From assembly GCF_964204865.1 (NCBI RefSeq), contig NC_135254.1, positions 13,645,001-13,709,000 of the forward strand: DNA of 64,000 nucleotides. The letters are read 5' to 3'. The position numbers and the translations under genes are program-made. Source of the stretch: Styela clava. Its lineage: Eukaryota > Chordata > Ascidiacea > Stolidobranchia > Styelidae. The notes under the pieces are model-generated. The model saw only the letters and a program-made list of their open reading frames with translations, did no database searches and was not told the origin of the DNA. Of the stretch, positions 31,282-41,876 are shown one piece after another (position 1 is the first letter of the stretch; the number at the start of each line of letters is the position of its first letter).

Positions 31282-33594
31282 ATGGATGCGCAATCTGTTT
31301 CGAAATCAAATTTAGAAGAGTTACGTGCTCGTATAAAGGAATTATATCAAGATGCTGAGAGACTTATGTCAGACTACAAAAATCGAGATTTGTTGAAATT
31401 GAAAAGTGCTGACATTGACAAACGGTTCACCGAGTATTCAAATGCTCATGAAATTCATGTGAGTACTTTACGTTCTGAAGAAGATCGAAGAAATGTCAGT
31501 GAATATTTCCAGTGTGAACTGCACGAGTTTCAAGAATTCAATGTGCACTTACGTGATTGGTTCAAAAAGAGTGACGCTGATGGTCATAAATCATCGACAC
31601 ATAGCCCTGAAGCACGCTCTGTAATTTCTGGAAAAAGTTCCCGTCGTTCATGTGCCAGTTCAAGTTCGAGTACTAAACGTACAGAAGCTATTGCCATTAG
31701 AGAACTTGCTCATGCTAGTGTTTGGCAGCAAGTAGATAAAGATGCCGCAAAAAAGCGAGAAATTGATGCGAAAATGGCAGCAGAGAAAATGAAATTGGAT
31801 GCCCAAATTGAAGCTGAAAGGCTGGAACGTGAAGCTACAGAAAATGCTAAAAGGTTGGAACGTGAAGCTATGGAAAATGCTAGAAAGCAAGAGCAGGAAG
31901 CCCGAATGAAGGCTGAAAAGCTCAAACGTGACGCTGAAATAAGAGCTAGAGAAATCGAAGAGGATGCTCAAAGTGGAACAAAGCGTTTGGAATTGAAGCA
32001 TGCATATGAATCAGCCTGTATAGCTGCCGATGTATGGGAAAATGCTTCGCAGGGAGGTGAAGGTATGTCATTATATGAAAATATGTCTCGTTCACATTCA
32101 CCTAATCAAATCCAAGAGTCGAATGAAATAGTGGTTCCAGTATTAAAGCCTCCTGATGTGAGACCTAAATTGCCAGCATTAGATTTGTTATCACAATCTC
32201 GAGTCAGAATGGAAAATCCTGTACTAAATGTTAGAAGACCTGCTTCTACTGATAATGTGCGAGATGCTGTGAATGTGAATATTCCTGATCAGTATGAATC
32301 AGTGAACCGACCTCCGTACACAGAACCACACATCCCACAACAAAGAAACACGCATGATCAATCGGCACCAAATGTGGAAAGTTTATTGGGCAATATGGCA
32401 TCTATGTTGCAAGACGGAATTGATAGACCTCGACCTGAGTTATTGCATTTTAGTGGAATAGAGACTGAATATGTCCGGTTTATCACTAACTTCAACCTAA
32501 ATATTGATAGAAGAGTACATGATACAATTACAAAGTTGTCATATTTGGTACAATACTGCGAAGGTGATGCGAGGGAACTGATTATGCACTGTACAATGTT
32601 GCCACCCGACGAAGGTTATAAAGAGGCATGCGATTTGCTCAGAAAGACATACGGTCGACCAATGCTTGTGGCTAGGAAATATTCAGAAAAGTTGACTAAA
32701 GGACCATGGTTGAAACCTGGAGATAACGAAGGTTTGTTACGTCTTTCTCAAACATTAGAAGAATGTTTAGTCACTTTGACACATTTGAAATATTTTGGGG
32801 ATTTGGATAATTTTGATACTATTTTGTCCATCGTATTACGACTTCCTCTCAAGTTGCAGAACAACTGGGAAGAATCAGTGGCAGAATTAGATGGACAAGA
32901 TAGAGAAGTGAGATTTAAAGATCTTGTTCGATTTATGAAGAAAAAGGCTGCGGCTGCAAATACGCCTTATGGAAAAGCCTTGAGAGCTCGAAGGGAGCAA
33001 GAACAGCAATATCGTTTACGATTTCAATCATCGAATAGGCGAAAGATTCACGCTCATTCTACTGTTGTGACTTCAGCTGTTGACAGCAGTGTTACCAGTG
33101 CAAAACATATTGAAAAGGGAAGAGAGGTCTGTTCTGACTGTTTAAAGACGTCACACAAACTTGTTGACTGTTGCAAATTCCTGCAGAAGTCACACGGTGA
33201 CCGCTTGAAGATTGTTAGAAAGGCAAGATTGTGCGATAATTGTTTTGTATATGGTCATATGTCGAGAAATTGTCGTAAACCACCTGCTTGTACTGTTGAC
33301 GGGTGTAGATTGAAACATAATACGTTATTGCACAGAAGAGAAAAAGAGACATGTACCCAGACAGAAATTGCTGCTGGTACGCATGAGTCAAAAGTTGAAG
33401 CATATGCGACTTTAAAAAGCTCAGCAGGATGTTTTTTGAATATTGTACCTGTCAAGATCTGTGCCAACAGAAGAGAAATAGAAACGTATGCATTTCTAGA
33501 TGAAGGTTCTACTGCCTGCTTGTGTGATAAGCGACTTCTTGATCTATTGAAGTTGAGAGGCAAGAAAATGCAGTTTTCGTTGACAACTGTGTAG
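31282..33594 (+). CDS. BEL/Pao Gag and start of protease, truncated by hAT insertion
   Basis: An open frame of about 770 codons; I start at the ATG at 31282. It opens with a helical N-terminal region. A charged coiled coil lies near residues 150-245 (repeats of the AERLEREATENAKRLE kind), and a DUF1759-type gag core near 385-540 (PELLHFSGIETEYVRFITNF). Cys/His knuckles follow near 630-700, including CDNCFVYGHMSRNC, and the protease start has FLDEGSTACLCD with the catalytic Asp. Gag forms the particle and binds RNA; the protease would cut the polyprotein. The stop codon at 33592-33594 is the first three bases of the inserted hAT element. The frame resumes at 38080 after the duplicated octamer. 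Confidence 0.9.
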   Translation: MDAQSVSKSNLEELRARIKELYQDAERLMSDYKNRDLLKLKSADIDKRFTEYSNAHEIHVSTLRSEEDRRNVSEYFQCELHEFQEFNVHLRDWFKKSDADGHKSSTHSPEARSVISGKSSRRSCASSSSSTKRTEAIAIRELAHASVWQQVDKDAAKKREIDAKMAAEKMKLDAQIEAERLEREATENAKRLEREAMENARKQEQEARMKAEKLKRDAEIRAREIEEDAQSGTKRLELKHAYESACIAADVWENASQGGEGMSLYENMSRSHSPNQIQESNEIVVPVLKPPDVRPKLPALDLLSQSRVRMENPVLNVRRPASTDNVRDAVNVNIPDQYESVNRPPYTEPHIPQQRNTHDQSAPNVESLLGNMASMLQDGIDRPRPELLHFSGIETEYVRFITNFNLNIDRRVHDTITKLSYLVQYCEGDARELIMHCTMLPPDEGYKEACDLLRKTYGRPMLVARKYSEKLTKGPWLKPGDNEGLLRLSQTLEECLVTLTHLKYFGDLDNFDTILSIVLRLPLKLQNNWEESVAELDGQDREVRFKDLVRFMKKKAAAANTPYGKALRARREQEQQYRLRFQSSNRRKIHAHSTVVTSAVDSSVTSAKHIEKGREVCSDCLKTSHKLVDCCKFLQKSHGDRLKIVRKARLCDNCFVYGHMSRNCRKPPACTVDGCRLKHNTLLHRREKETCTQTEIAAGTHESKVEAYATLKSSAGCFLNIVPVKICANRREIETYAFLDEGSTACLCDKRLLDLLKLRGKKMQFSLTTV

Positions 33595-34068
33595 GGCTGG
33601 GCATTTCGAATCGAATATTCGAATCGAATAGTAAATTATTCGAATCGGTTCAGACGGGAATTTCGAATCGCCGCCATCTTGTTTTTTTTTCTGTCCACCA
33701 ATGGTCGAGGCGATTTAACGATTTTTTTTTTGTGGAGCCATCTCTCGGCGGGACATTTCGATCGCTGTTTTTTTTTTTTTATTTCTCTCACATCTGTAGG
33801 CGGCGTTTGAACATGTCCAGACTTGCACCTCTCCAAAGCCCTCTCTCAGCTGTGAGCAGGACAAACGGCCGAGCTTCTCTCTCATATTATCTCTCGCACG
33901 TGCTACGCCGGCGTGATTTTGTCACGCACGCTTTTATGGCGCGTAATTTGTTCAGAATGCGGGAAGATCGGTTGCGCCGTCAGTTAGGATAGGCAGTTGT
34001 AGGACAGGCAGTTTTACACTTGCGTATGTTTTTGTGATTGCCGACATTGCAAGTGAGAAGGTATAGAA

Positions 34069-35469
34069 CAGGGGTCACCAAACTTTTTTGACCGCGGGCC
34101 GGGTGTGACTCAAATTGTGTTGAAACGGGCCGGATGAATATTTTTGTCAATGCAATACAATAAATTCACAAAAGTTGGTAATATCGCAGAATATAGATCG
34201 AGAACATCCTAGGAAAAAAAATTAACAACATTTCTATATCTAGACAACTATCCTGAGTTTAGCTGTTATCAAAACGTTGCTGTCATGAATTAGAAATGTT
34301 ACAAAATCCGCGGCAAAAAATGTACGCATCACGTCTGCTAAGTACCGTTACGCCGTGTTGAAATACCGCTCATAAAAACGACTGCCTGCTGTAGCTTGGA
34401 ATTCTATGAAATTTTGACATAATTTAGATAAAATAAACAACTATTATTTGGAATTTGAATTATTTCATTAGCGCATAAATTTCCCAACATTCGACGCTTT
34501 TAAAAATTATGCCCCAGTTATACGTAGTGCAAATTATTGATATTGTCTATGGACACCAATAAAATTTATATGGACGTGTGTATTTCTTGTCTAACTTGAT
34601 ACTTACCAATTTTTATGAAGTTCGTACAATCAGAACATCGTTAATTATTACCCACAATGAACCACTGTCAAACTATCATGCACAACTTCAGCGTTTATTT
34701 GCGACGATCTTTCGGCGGTGTCAATGACCGTTGCCAGAATAAAATCCTGAAATTATCTCAATATACCATAGATGTGACGCACATCGAAAGATTAGTGATT
34801 GATATGTGTTATTTTTCCATATTTAGTACAGTTCTTATCAAAAAAGTAATACAATCATTATGGAAAAAATTGGCTGTCGGGCGGTACTAAAATTCCGATA
34901 TCTCCGTTATTTCTCGACCGTTTATTCCAAACTTGGTATTGTTTTCTATTTTTACTCAGATCTTTCCACTGGAGCAGTTTTTATTTAAATCGGATAAACT
35001 TCAATTTTTTTGTAACATACCTACATGAATATCCGCATTAAAGCAGTACAAAAGTTAGTGTGGCTTTTGAAATTGGAGCAGTACGCGAGGGATTACAGTA
35101 CTGTTAGCACAAAATGCACATTCGACGTTTATTTTAGCACGAAAAACAAACAGTTTCGTCGAAAGCAAGCGCCACGAGTGTACAAGTGTATCGCAGAAAA
35201 CGTTACGTACTGGTAGCATTCAAAGTCGCAAAAACGAAGTTTTGTTTACAACCACGACTGAAAATCTGTCAGGGTGACAAAAGTGTTATTACGTCACTTT
35301 TCTGCATCTTGCCGATTGGCCAATGTTACGAAATAAACAAGGACGACGATGCTCGTGAAAATCTTCCTTGGAAAAAAATTTAGCCATTTTTGCGTGTTAT
35401 TGCGGACCGGATAAATGACGCCGCGGGCCGGATAAAATGACGCCGCGGGCCGTAGTTTGGTGACCCCTG
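34069..35469. mobile_element. 1.4 kb non-autonomous hAT nested in the BED-finger hAT
   Basis: Ends CAGGGGTCACCAAACTTTTT and ...GTAGTTTGGTGACCCCTG. Exact 8 bp duplication GTATAGAA (34061-34068 and 35470-35477). The arms carry GCGGGCCGG motifs. No transposase domain was recognised inside, and its short frames have no known motif. Confidence 0.92.
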
Positions 35470-35568
35470 GTATAGAAGACTAATTTGCGTGCTTTTTTTG
35501 CAGAATTATTGTGTATTTTTAAAGGGGTTTCTAGAATATTGTATACCGGTACTCGGCAACAGTACGGT

Positions 35569-35988
35569 ATGATGAATAGGAAATCTCCCGTTTGGCGCCA
35601 CTTTACTCCCCCAGCCAAAGACGATGACGAACGCCAGTACGTCGTGTGCAAGAGATGCGGAGACAAACTTAGTTACCATGCTACCACTAGTAATCTATTA
35701 GCCCATATTAAAAGAAGGCATGTAACTATTTGTTTGAACCCTGATAATCGAAGTGATTTGGACGAGTCCTCCAGTAAACAGTCCAAATTGGAACTTATTC
35801 GTCCCATCCTCCCTGCTCAGCAAGAAAAGATTACTTCTCTAGTTGTGGATTTTATTGTAAAGGATATGCGCCCGCTCAGCACAATAGAAGGAACACATTT
35901 CAAGCGCTTAATGGGACATGTTGCACCAAATTATTCACTGCCATCCAGGAGGAGTCGGAGGACCATAACACGACGTGTAGCTGTGTAG
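35569..35988 (+). pseudogene. hAT transposase, BED zinc-finger N-terminal part
   Basis: Starts at the ATG pair 35569/35572. A BED finger is clear: WRHF, then CKRCGDKLSYH and LLAHIKRRHV. A linker and a helix region follow (KRLMGHVAPNYSLPSRR). The frame ends at 35988 where a shift occurs. The text goes on in another frame with LTFDAWTS near 36,060, the first catalytic Asp motif. Related proteins are ZBED-type hAT transposases. Confidence 0.85.
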
Positions 35989-35999
35989 AGGAAGAATAT

Positions 36000-36954
36000 T
36001 CTGAAAAAAAGATGGAGCTTAAGAGAGTTCTTGAAAACATTAAGCATATGAGCTTGACTTTCGATGCTTGGACTAGTGCAGTAGTGTGAAAATGGAAGCA
36101 TATTTGGGCATTACAGCCCATTATGTTGATGTCAAATTTAATCTGTGTTCATGTGTGTTAAGTGTGAAACCTTTGGATGATAGACATACTGCAAAAAATA
36201 TTTGTGAGTGGGTAGAAGAAGTTCTCAATGACTTTGGTGTTAGTCCTCACGCTGTCTGTGCAGCAGTAAGCGATAATGGATCTAATATGAAGGCAGCCAA
36301 AGATATTTTTCATGAAAAATTTGGTTGGGCTAGTGTTGCTTGTGCAGCGCACACTCTCCAACTTTGTTTAAACAAAGGATTGGGAATAAACGGCATAGAA
36401 AAACCTCTTGCAGCAGCTCGACGACTAGTGCAACATTTTAAGAGAAGTGAATTGGCGACCAGTGCACTGGGGAAAAAGTGTGAGGAAATGAAGCTTACCT
36501 CCAAAAGACTCATAATGGATGTATCCACAAGGTGGAACAGTACTTACAACATGCTTGTAAGGTTGCAGGAATTGCAATGGCCAATTTTGGCTATACTTGG
36601 AAATAAAAATATCACAAATGCCACCAAAGCCTCCGCTCTTACAATCAAGCCTGGGGACTGGGAGATTTTCAAGCAGTTGATTCCAGTACTTGAACCTTTT
36701 GCAGAGGCTACTGATCTTTTAGGAGGCGAAAAATATGTCTCGATATCGATAAAGAATCCATACATCAAGGGATTGAAAAAACATCTGTCACGCGAGAAAG
36801 ATGATGAACTTTTGGTAATTCGGCAGTTCAGACAAAAAGTAAAAGGCGAAATGGAGGAGCGATTTCCTATTGATCTTAATGATATCAGCTCGAAGGCAAG
36901 GCTCTGGATCCCAGATATAAACTGCGGGGACTTCGTACTGTGGAGTCACTTCAG
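36000..36954 (+). pseudogene. hAT transposase, catalytic core
   Basis: After two frame changes (near 35,985 and 36,088) the frame from about 36,086 carries ITAHYVD, AVSDNGSNMKAA (second Asp), CAAHTLQLCLNKGL, and DVSTRWNSTYNMLVRL (the RW block). It ends at a good splice donor, CAG|GTAACT at 36954/36955, so the stop just downstream is probably in an intron. A stop also lies between LTFDAWTS and this frame, so the gene is inactive as read. Confidence 0.85.
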
Positions 36955-37399
36955 GTAACTTGTTATTTCTTCCTGAATAAGATTTTTATCTTGCCAACAA
37001 AATTGCCCTACATGACAAACAACATAGCATGTTATTTTGGTTGGAATGAGGTCAAATTGAATTTTCGTGTATCTTCATGTTTCAAATGCATTGACAGGAT
37101 TAGATATTCATGACATATCTGCATCGACCATATCTAAAGATATAGAGTTGACTTTTTCCCCACTGTATAATAAACATTAGTGAACAATGACTTGTTTGAT
37201 GTCAATTGTGGTTCCTAATTCGCAGATTTCCATAAGAAAACTAATCTAAAATATTCCTGTATTCAAAGCTTGTCATTTATTGAATGCATAAAATTTCAAA
37301 TTTATCCAAATGTTGCTTGTTTTGGCCATACTTAATAAGGATTCCTAGTTGATCTGGCTAAAGTTTGTTTTCTTTTTTGACATGCTTATTTTTTCCGGC

Positions 37400-37821
37400 T
37401 CAAAAGTGCAATCGAATTGGAACTCACAGTCTTATTTGAACAAACAGTTGTTGAAAAAGCTGAACCTTCATCTTCTTCAGTTCAGCAATCGACAACCATC
37501 ATAAGCCTTGCCTTCGAATCATCAGAGTCCGATTACAGTGCAGATACTGAGGTCCCAGTGGTTGCCAATGAAGTGAACAAATTTTTTAGTTCCAAAGTAC
37601 TTTCTGAATGTTCAAACCCCCTCACTTGGTGGAAAGAGCAAAACGCTGATTATCCAAACTTGAGCAAGCTTGTTGGCAAATATATGTGTGTAACAGCAAC
37701 ATCAACCCCAAGTGAGCGATTATTTTCTGCAGCTGGAAACACTGCCACTGAGCTCAGATCAAGCCTCACCGGATCACATGTGGAAGCTCTTGTATTTTTA
37801 AAATGCAATTCTGACATATGA
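37400..37821 (+). pseudogene. hAT transposase, C-terminal dimerisation exon
   Basis: Probable last exon after an intron of about 0.44 kb. It contains LTWWKEQNADYPNLSKLVGK and TSTPSERLFSAAGN, the hATC dimerisation block with the catalytic Glu in SERLFS, and ends at a stop at 37821. The exact acceptor is uncertain (an AG near 37,405). Confidence 0.82.
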
Positions 37822-38079
37822 CTTTTTCCTTCCCATTGACTTATTGATGAAGCATGTTTCTTATCATATGTGACAACTTAGCAAATGACTGAGTGATAGA
37901 TTTTGTGTTTTTGGGATTTCATGTATCTGAAGGACCCATTGCAATAAAAAAAAGTCACATGTAATTTTGTAGTTGCTAATTTGGTAAAATTTTTATAAGT
38001 ATTCGAGATTCGATTCGATTCGAAAAAAATATTCGATTCGATTCTGAAATCATCAGGTATTCGAAAATGCCCAGCCCTA

Positions 38080-38642
38080 CAACTGTGAATGCGGTACCAA
38101 CATCACAAGATGGTTATGCGGTTGATTTTACTGTAAAATCACTTGATGGTAGAGAAAGTGTTGATTTATCTCATGTGCTAACTGTTGATAGACTGCCTGT
38201 TAAAGCTAATGAAGCACAATTTGATGTACAAAGTTTTGCACATTTGAAGGGATTGAAGATTCCTACTCTGCCGTGTAAAGACGTGATGTTGATGATTGGG
38301 GTAAATGTCCCTAAAGCGTTTTGAACAATGGATGAGAGACGAGGGAAACACAATGAACCTTCGGCGAAGAAATCCATTTTAGGATGGTCATTGGTTGGAC
38401 CAGCTTTATCTCACGAGAGAAACAGTGATGTTCACATTCATTGCGTTCAAGTGCAAGAGGAAGACTTGCTGAGTCAGCAAATCAAATGTTTGTGGGAAAG
38501 TGATTTTAAAGACGCTTCACTGTCGCCTATTCCATCAATGTCTAAGGAAGACAAATACGCATCGTGGACGGACATTATCAGTTACCATTGCCATGGAAGC
38601 CAGGATGTCCTGATTTGCCAGACAATCGAAGTGTTGCGATGA
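38080..38642 (+). pseudogene. BEL/Pao protease remainder and linker to reverse transcriptase
   Basis: The coding text resumes after the duplicated octamer with TVNAVPTSQDGYAV and ends at an in-frame TGA at 38322-38324. The same frame then continues (KKSILGWSLVGP, the usual BEL pre-RT motif) until it is lost by a frameshift near 38,600. The single stop and the shift are two of the lesions that kill the element. Confidence 0.8.
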
Positions 38643-39334
38643 AACGCTTAAAGTACATTGAACGAAAATTGAAGAGTGATCCTGTTTTGAAAAAGAAGTA
38701 CTGTGATACTATGGAGAAATATATTAGTCTTGGATTTGCAAAACGTATCCCGAATGAATATAAAGTTGGCCGTAAAGGTGCAGTTTGGTACTTGCCTCAT
38801 CACCCTGTGTTTTCTGAACAAAAGCCAGGCAAGGTACGCGTTGTCTTTGACGCTGCATCACGTTGCATGAATACTTCCTTGAATGACCAACTATTGAGAG
38901 GCCCGGATTCGGCAAATTCTCTACTTGGAACTCTTCTCCGCTTTAGACAACCAGAAATAGCTATTGTGGCTGACATCGAAGCAATGTTCCATCAGGTGAA
39001 AGTGCACCCAAAGGATTGGAATGTATTGCGATTTATGTGGTGGCCTGGAGGTGATTTGTCACAAGATCCATCAGAATATTTTATGGTCAGGCACATATTT
39101 GGTAGCGTCTCATCTCCATTTTGTGCTAATTGGAGTTTGAAAAAGACGGCTCAAGATCACCAAGATGAATTTGACGAAAAAGTTGTCAAAGGAGTTGAGC
39201 GAAATTTTTATGTTGATGATTACCTGAATGGCTCATCTACTGTAGACCAGGGAATTCATATTGTTCGAGAAACGAATAAATTGCTGGAGAAAAAAAGGAT
39301 TTCATCTAGCAAAGTGGAAAAGTTCCAATCCTGA
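38564..39334 (+). pseudogene. BEL/Pao reverse transcriptase
   Basis: Contains the expected BEL blocks: WYLPHHPVF, KVRVVFDAAS, LNDQLLRGPD, IVADIEAMFHQV, and the catalytic FYVDDYL near residue 215. The VADIE and YVDD aspartates are intact. The frame shifts close to 39,290 at a run of seven A, after which the downstream text is one frame over. Confidence 0.9.
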
Positions 39335-40208
39335 AGTTCTGTCAGAGATTCCTGCTAAAGACAGAGCAGACACTGCGTCAAGTGTAAACTTAATACCTGA
39401 AAAGATCGATCGAGTACTCGGAATAAAGTGGAATATCCAAGAAGATTGTTTTGGATTTGATGTTAATGTGAAATCAAAACCCGCAACAAAACGAGGGATT
39501 TTGTCTGTACTCAGTTCGATATTTGACCCGATGGGAATAGTGGCACCTGTAATACTTAAAGCGAGGATTTTGATGCAGCAATTATGTCGAAATAATTATG
39601 GATGGGACGATGAAATATTGAATAGTGAAAATTTATTGTGGAACAGATGGCTCGAAGATATTCCTGAACTTGAGAATATATTCATGCAAAGATGTTTTGC
39701 GCCTTCTGGTTTTGGCAATATTGTGACTCGTCAAATACACCATTTTGCAGATGGCTCTGCAGTTGCCTATGGAACTGTATCGTATTTGCGACTAATCAAT
39801 GAAGATGGGAAGATTCATGTTGCGTTTCTTTTAGGAAAAGCTCGACTTGCACCCATTAAAACTGTTTCAATACCACGACTGGAGTTGACTGCTGCCGCTC
39901 TTGCAGTCAAATTAGATTTATTCCTGAGACGTGAATTGGACTTCGAAGAAATAGAGTCGATGTTTTGGACAGACTCAACTTCCGTGCTTTTGAGTATTAA
40001 TAATACATCACGAAGATTTCCAACATTTGTGGCAAATCGACTTGCAAAGATTGAAGAGGGATCGAATGCTTTACAGTGGAGATATGTACCTACAGATTTG
40101 AATCCCGCAGATGATGCATCCAGAGGGTTGTCGGTACAATCGTTGATGAATGAACGATGGCTGAAGGGACCCATCATTTCTCCAAGAGCAAGAGGAACAT
40201 TGGCCTAA
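39261..40208 (+). pseudogene. BEL/Pao Peptidase_A17/RNase H region
   Basis: Continues the polyprotein: RVLGIKWNIQEDCF, LSSIFDPMGIVAPV (typical BEL connection), HHFADGSAVAYG, then IPRLELTAAAL and FWTDSTSVLLSI of the RNase H fold, and NPADDASRGL. A frame change near 40,170-40,210 separates it from the integrase. Confidence 0.9.
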
Positions 40209-40250
40209 ACCGCCAGTGCAGCTACCTGAGCTTCCTGATGGATTTGTAAG

Positions 40251-41723
40251 ATGCAAGCCACGAGTTGTTCAAATTATATTTCTGATTCCGCTTTGAAGCC
40301 AATTGATAAATTCATTTCATATTTCTCAACATGGTATAAGTTGAAAAAAGCAAGTGCATGGATGATTCGATTCAAAGACTACCTTCATGAGAAGAAGAAG
40401 AATTATAAGTGCAATGAGAAACTTGAAGTTGAAGAATTGCGAGTTGCTGGAGACGACATTTTGAAATACATACAGAGACAAGAATTTGGCGAAGTTATTG
40501 ATGCATTGCAGAAAGCCAATCATAGAAGTACATCTGGGAAACAAGTACTGAAGAGATTGAAGATTGCAAATTTCCTGCATAAACCCAATCCGATTATGAA
40601 AGATGGCTTCATCAGAGTTGGTGGGAGATTGAGAAATGCACCGGTTGATTTTGATGTTAAACATCCGATTATACTTCCACATAAACATCATGTAACTGAG
40701 ATGATTATAAGAGAACATCATGTATCTACACATCATTCTGGTATGGAGAGTACATGGACTTCTCTGAGACAACGATTTTGGATCGTTAAAGGAGGCGCTA
40801 TGGTGAAATCTGTTATCAGAAGAAGAAGTTCACCTGTGAGTAAACAGATCATGGCCGATCTTCCGAAAGAAAGAGTCACACCAGGTGAAAGACCATTTGC
40901 CTATGTTGGAGTGGACTACTTCGGACATTTTCTTGTAAAGCAAGGACGAAGTACTGTCAAGAGGTGGGGCTGTATATTTACATGCATGACAACTCGTGCC
41001 GTACACTTGGAAGTTGCATACTCGATGGATGCAGATTCATTCATAAATGCGTTAAGAAGATTTATTGCACGTAGAAGTAGACCAATCAAGTTCATCTGTG
41101 ACAACGGTAGTAACTTCGTTGCAGCAAATAAAATCCTACGTAAAGAAATAGAAGTTTGGAATTCAAGCAAAGTTGGACAATTTTTGCTTCAGGAGAATAT
41201 TAAATTCCAATTCAATCCACCTACTGCTTCTAATTTTGGAGGATGTTACGAAAGATTAATTCGATCAGTTCGAAAGATTTTGGTTGCTCTCTTACACGAT
41301 CAGTTGGTGTCAGATGAAGCTTTGGCTACTATTTTTTGTGAAGTGGAATCACAATTGAATTCCAGACCCATCACTCCAATAAGTTTCGATCCGAAAGATG
41401 ATGAGCCACTCACTCCAAATCACTTGCTGTTACTGAATCCTACAAGTAATTTACCTCCTGGCATATTCGACAAAAAGGACTGTTACACTCGACGAAGATG
41501 GCGACAAATTCAGTATTTAGCTGATCAGTTTTGGATCAGATGGACCAAAGAATACTTACCCACACTTCAGACACGACAGAAATGGACCTCTAAAGAACGT
41601 AATATGGAAGTTGGTGATATTGTGCTACTTGTAGACAATACTATATCCAGGGGGAAGTGGCAGACTGGACGTGTTATGGAAACTACACCTGATAAACTTG
41701 GAGCTGTGCGTCAAGTTCTGTGA
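40251..41723 (+). CDS. BEL/Pao integrase with C-terminal DUF5641-like domain
   Basis: An open frame of 490 codons. The His pair of the zinc-binding domain is present (HHVSTHHSG), but the region where the CxxC should follow reads VIRRRSSPVSKQ, so both cysteines are missing. The catalytic core has D in GVDYFGHF, D in FICDNGSNF and E in GGCYERLIRS, the D-D-E triad. The tail has NHLLLLNPT, RRRWRQIQYLADQFWIRW and GDIVLLVDN, typical of BEL integrases. Alone it is open, but upstream breaks separate it from the polyprotein. Confidence 0.88.
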   Translation: MQATSCSNYISDSALKPIDKFISYFSTWYKLKKASAWMIRFKDYLHEKKKNYKCNEKLEVEELRVAGDDILKYIQRQEFGEVIDALQKANHRSTSGKQVLKRLKIANFLHKPNPIMKDGFIRVGGRLRNAPVDFDVKHPIILPHKHHVTEMIIREHHVSTHHSGMESTWTSLRQRFWIVKGGAMVKSVIRRRSSPVSKQIMADLPKERVTPGERPFAYVGVDYFGHFLVKQGRSTVKRWGCIFTCMTTRAVHLEVAYSMDADSFINALRRFIARRSRPIKFICDNGSNFVAANKILRKEIEVWNSSKVGQFLLQENIKFQFNPPTASNFGGCYERLIRSVRKILVALLHDQLVSDEALATIFCEVESQLNSRPITPISFDPKDDEPLTPNHLLLLNPTSNLPPGIFDKKDCYTRRRWRQIQYLADQFWIRWTKEYLPTLQTRQKWTSKERNMEVGDIVLLVDNTISRGKWQTGRVMETTPDKLGAVRQVL

Positions 41724-41876
41724 AGACGTCCAGGGGTGTATTGAGAAGGCCAATTGCAAAGTTGTGCTTGATTCATAGAGTTAATGAGTAAAATGTTTTC
41801 AAGTGTGTGATATCCTCGATGTAAGAAATTTGTGAGTAAGATGTTTTCACTGGGTTCCAACATCTGGCTGGGGGAA
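41724..41876 (+). promoter_or_regulatory. BEL 3' untranslated region with polypurine tract
   Basis: Non-coding stretch before the right LTR. GGCTGGGGGAA immediately before TGTTACA is the likely plus-strand primer (polypurine tract). Confidence 0.6.

Larger units (their letters stand above)
33592..38079 (+). mobile_element. BED-finger hAT transposon (4,488 bp) inserted in BEL protease
   Basis: Termini TAGGGCTGGGCATTTCGAAT and, at the right, ...AAAATGCCCAGCCCTA. Exact 8 bp duplication CAACTGTG (33584-33591 and 38080-38087). AT-rich subterminal repeats of GAATCGAAT/TTCGATTCG flank both ends. It contains a broken transposase in plus orientation and a 1.4 kb non-autonomous hAT in its 5' untranslated part. 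Confidence 0.95.

Noticed and set aside
31660..32001. Long minus-strand ORFs across the BEL gag
   Set aside because: They are antisense shadows of the repetitive charged coiled coil.
34657..34890. Transposase fragment in the inner 1.4 kb hAT
   Set aside because: The frame contains none of the hAT blocks and has no recalled relative.
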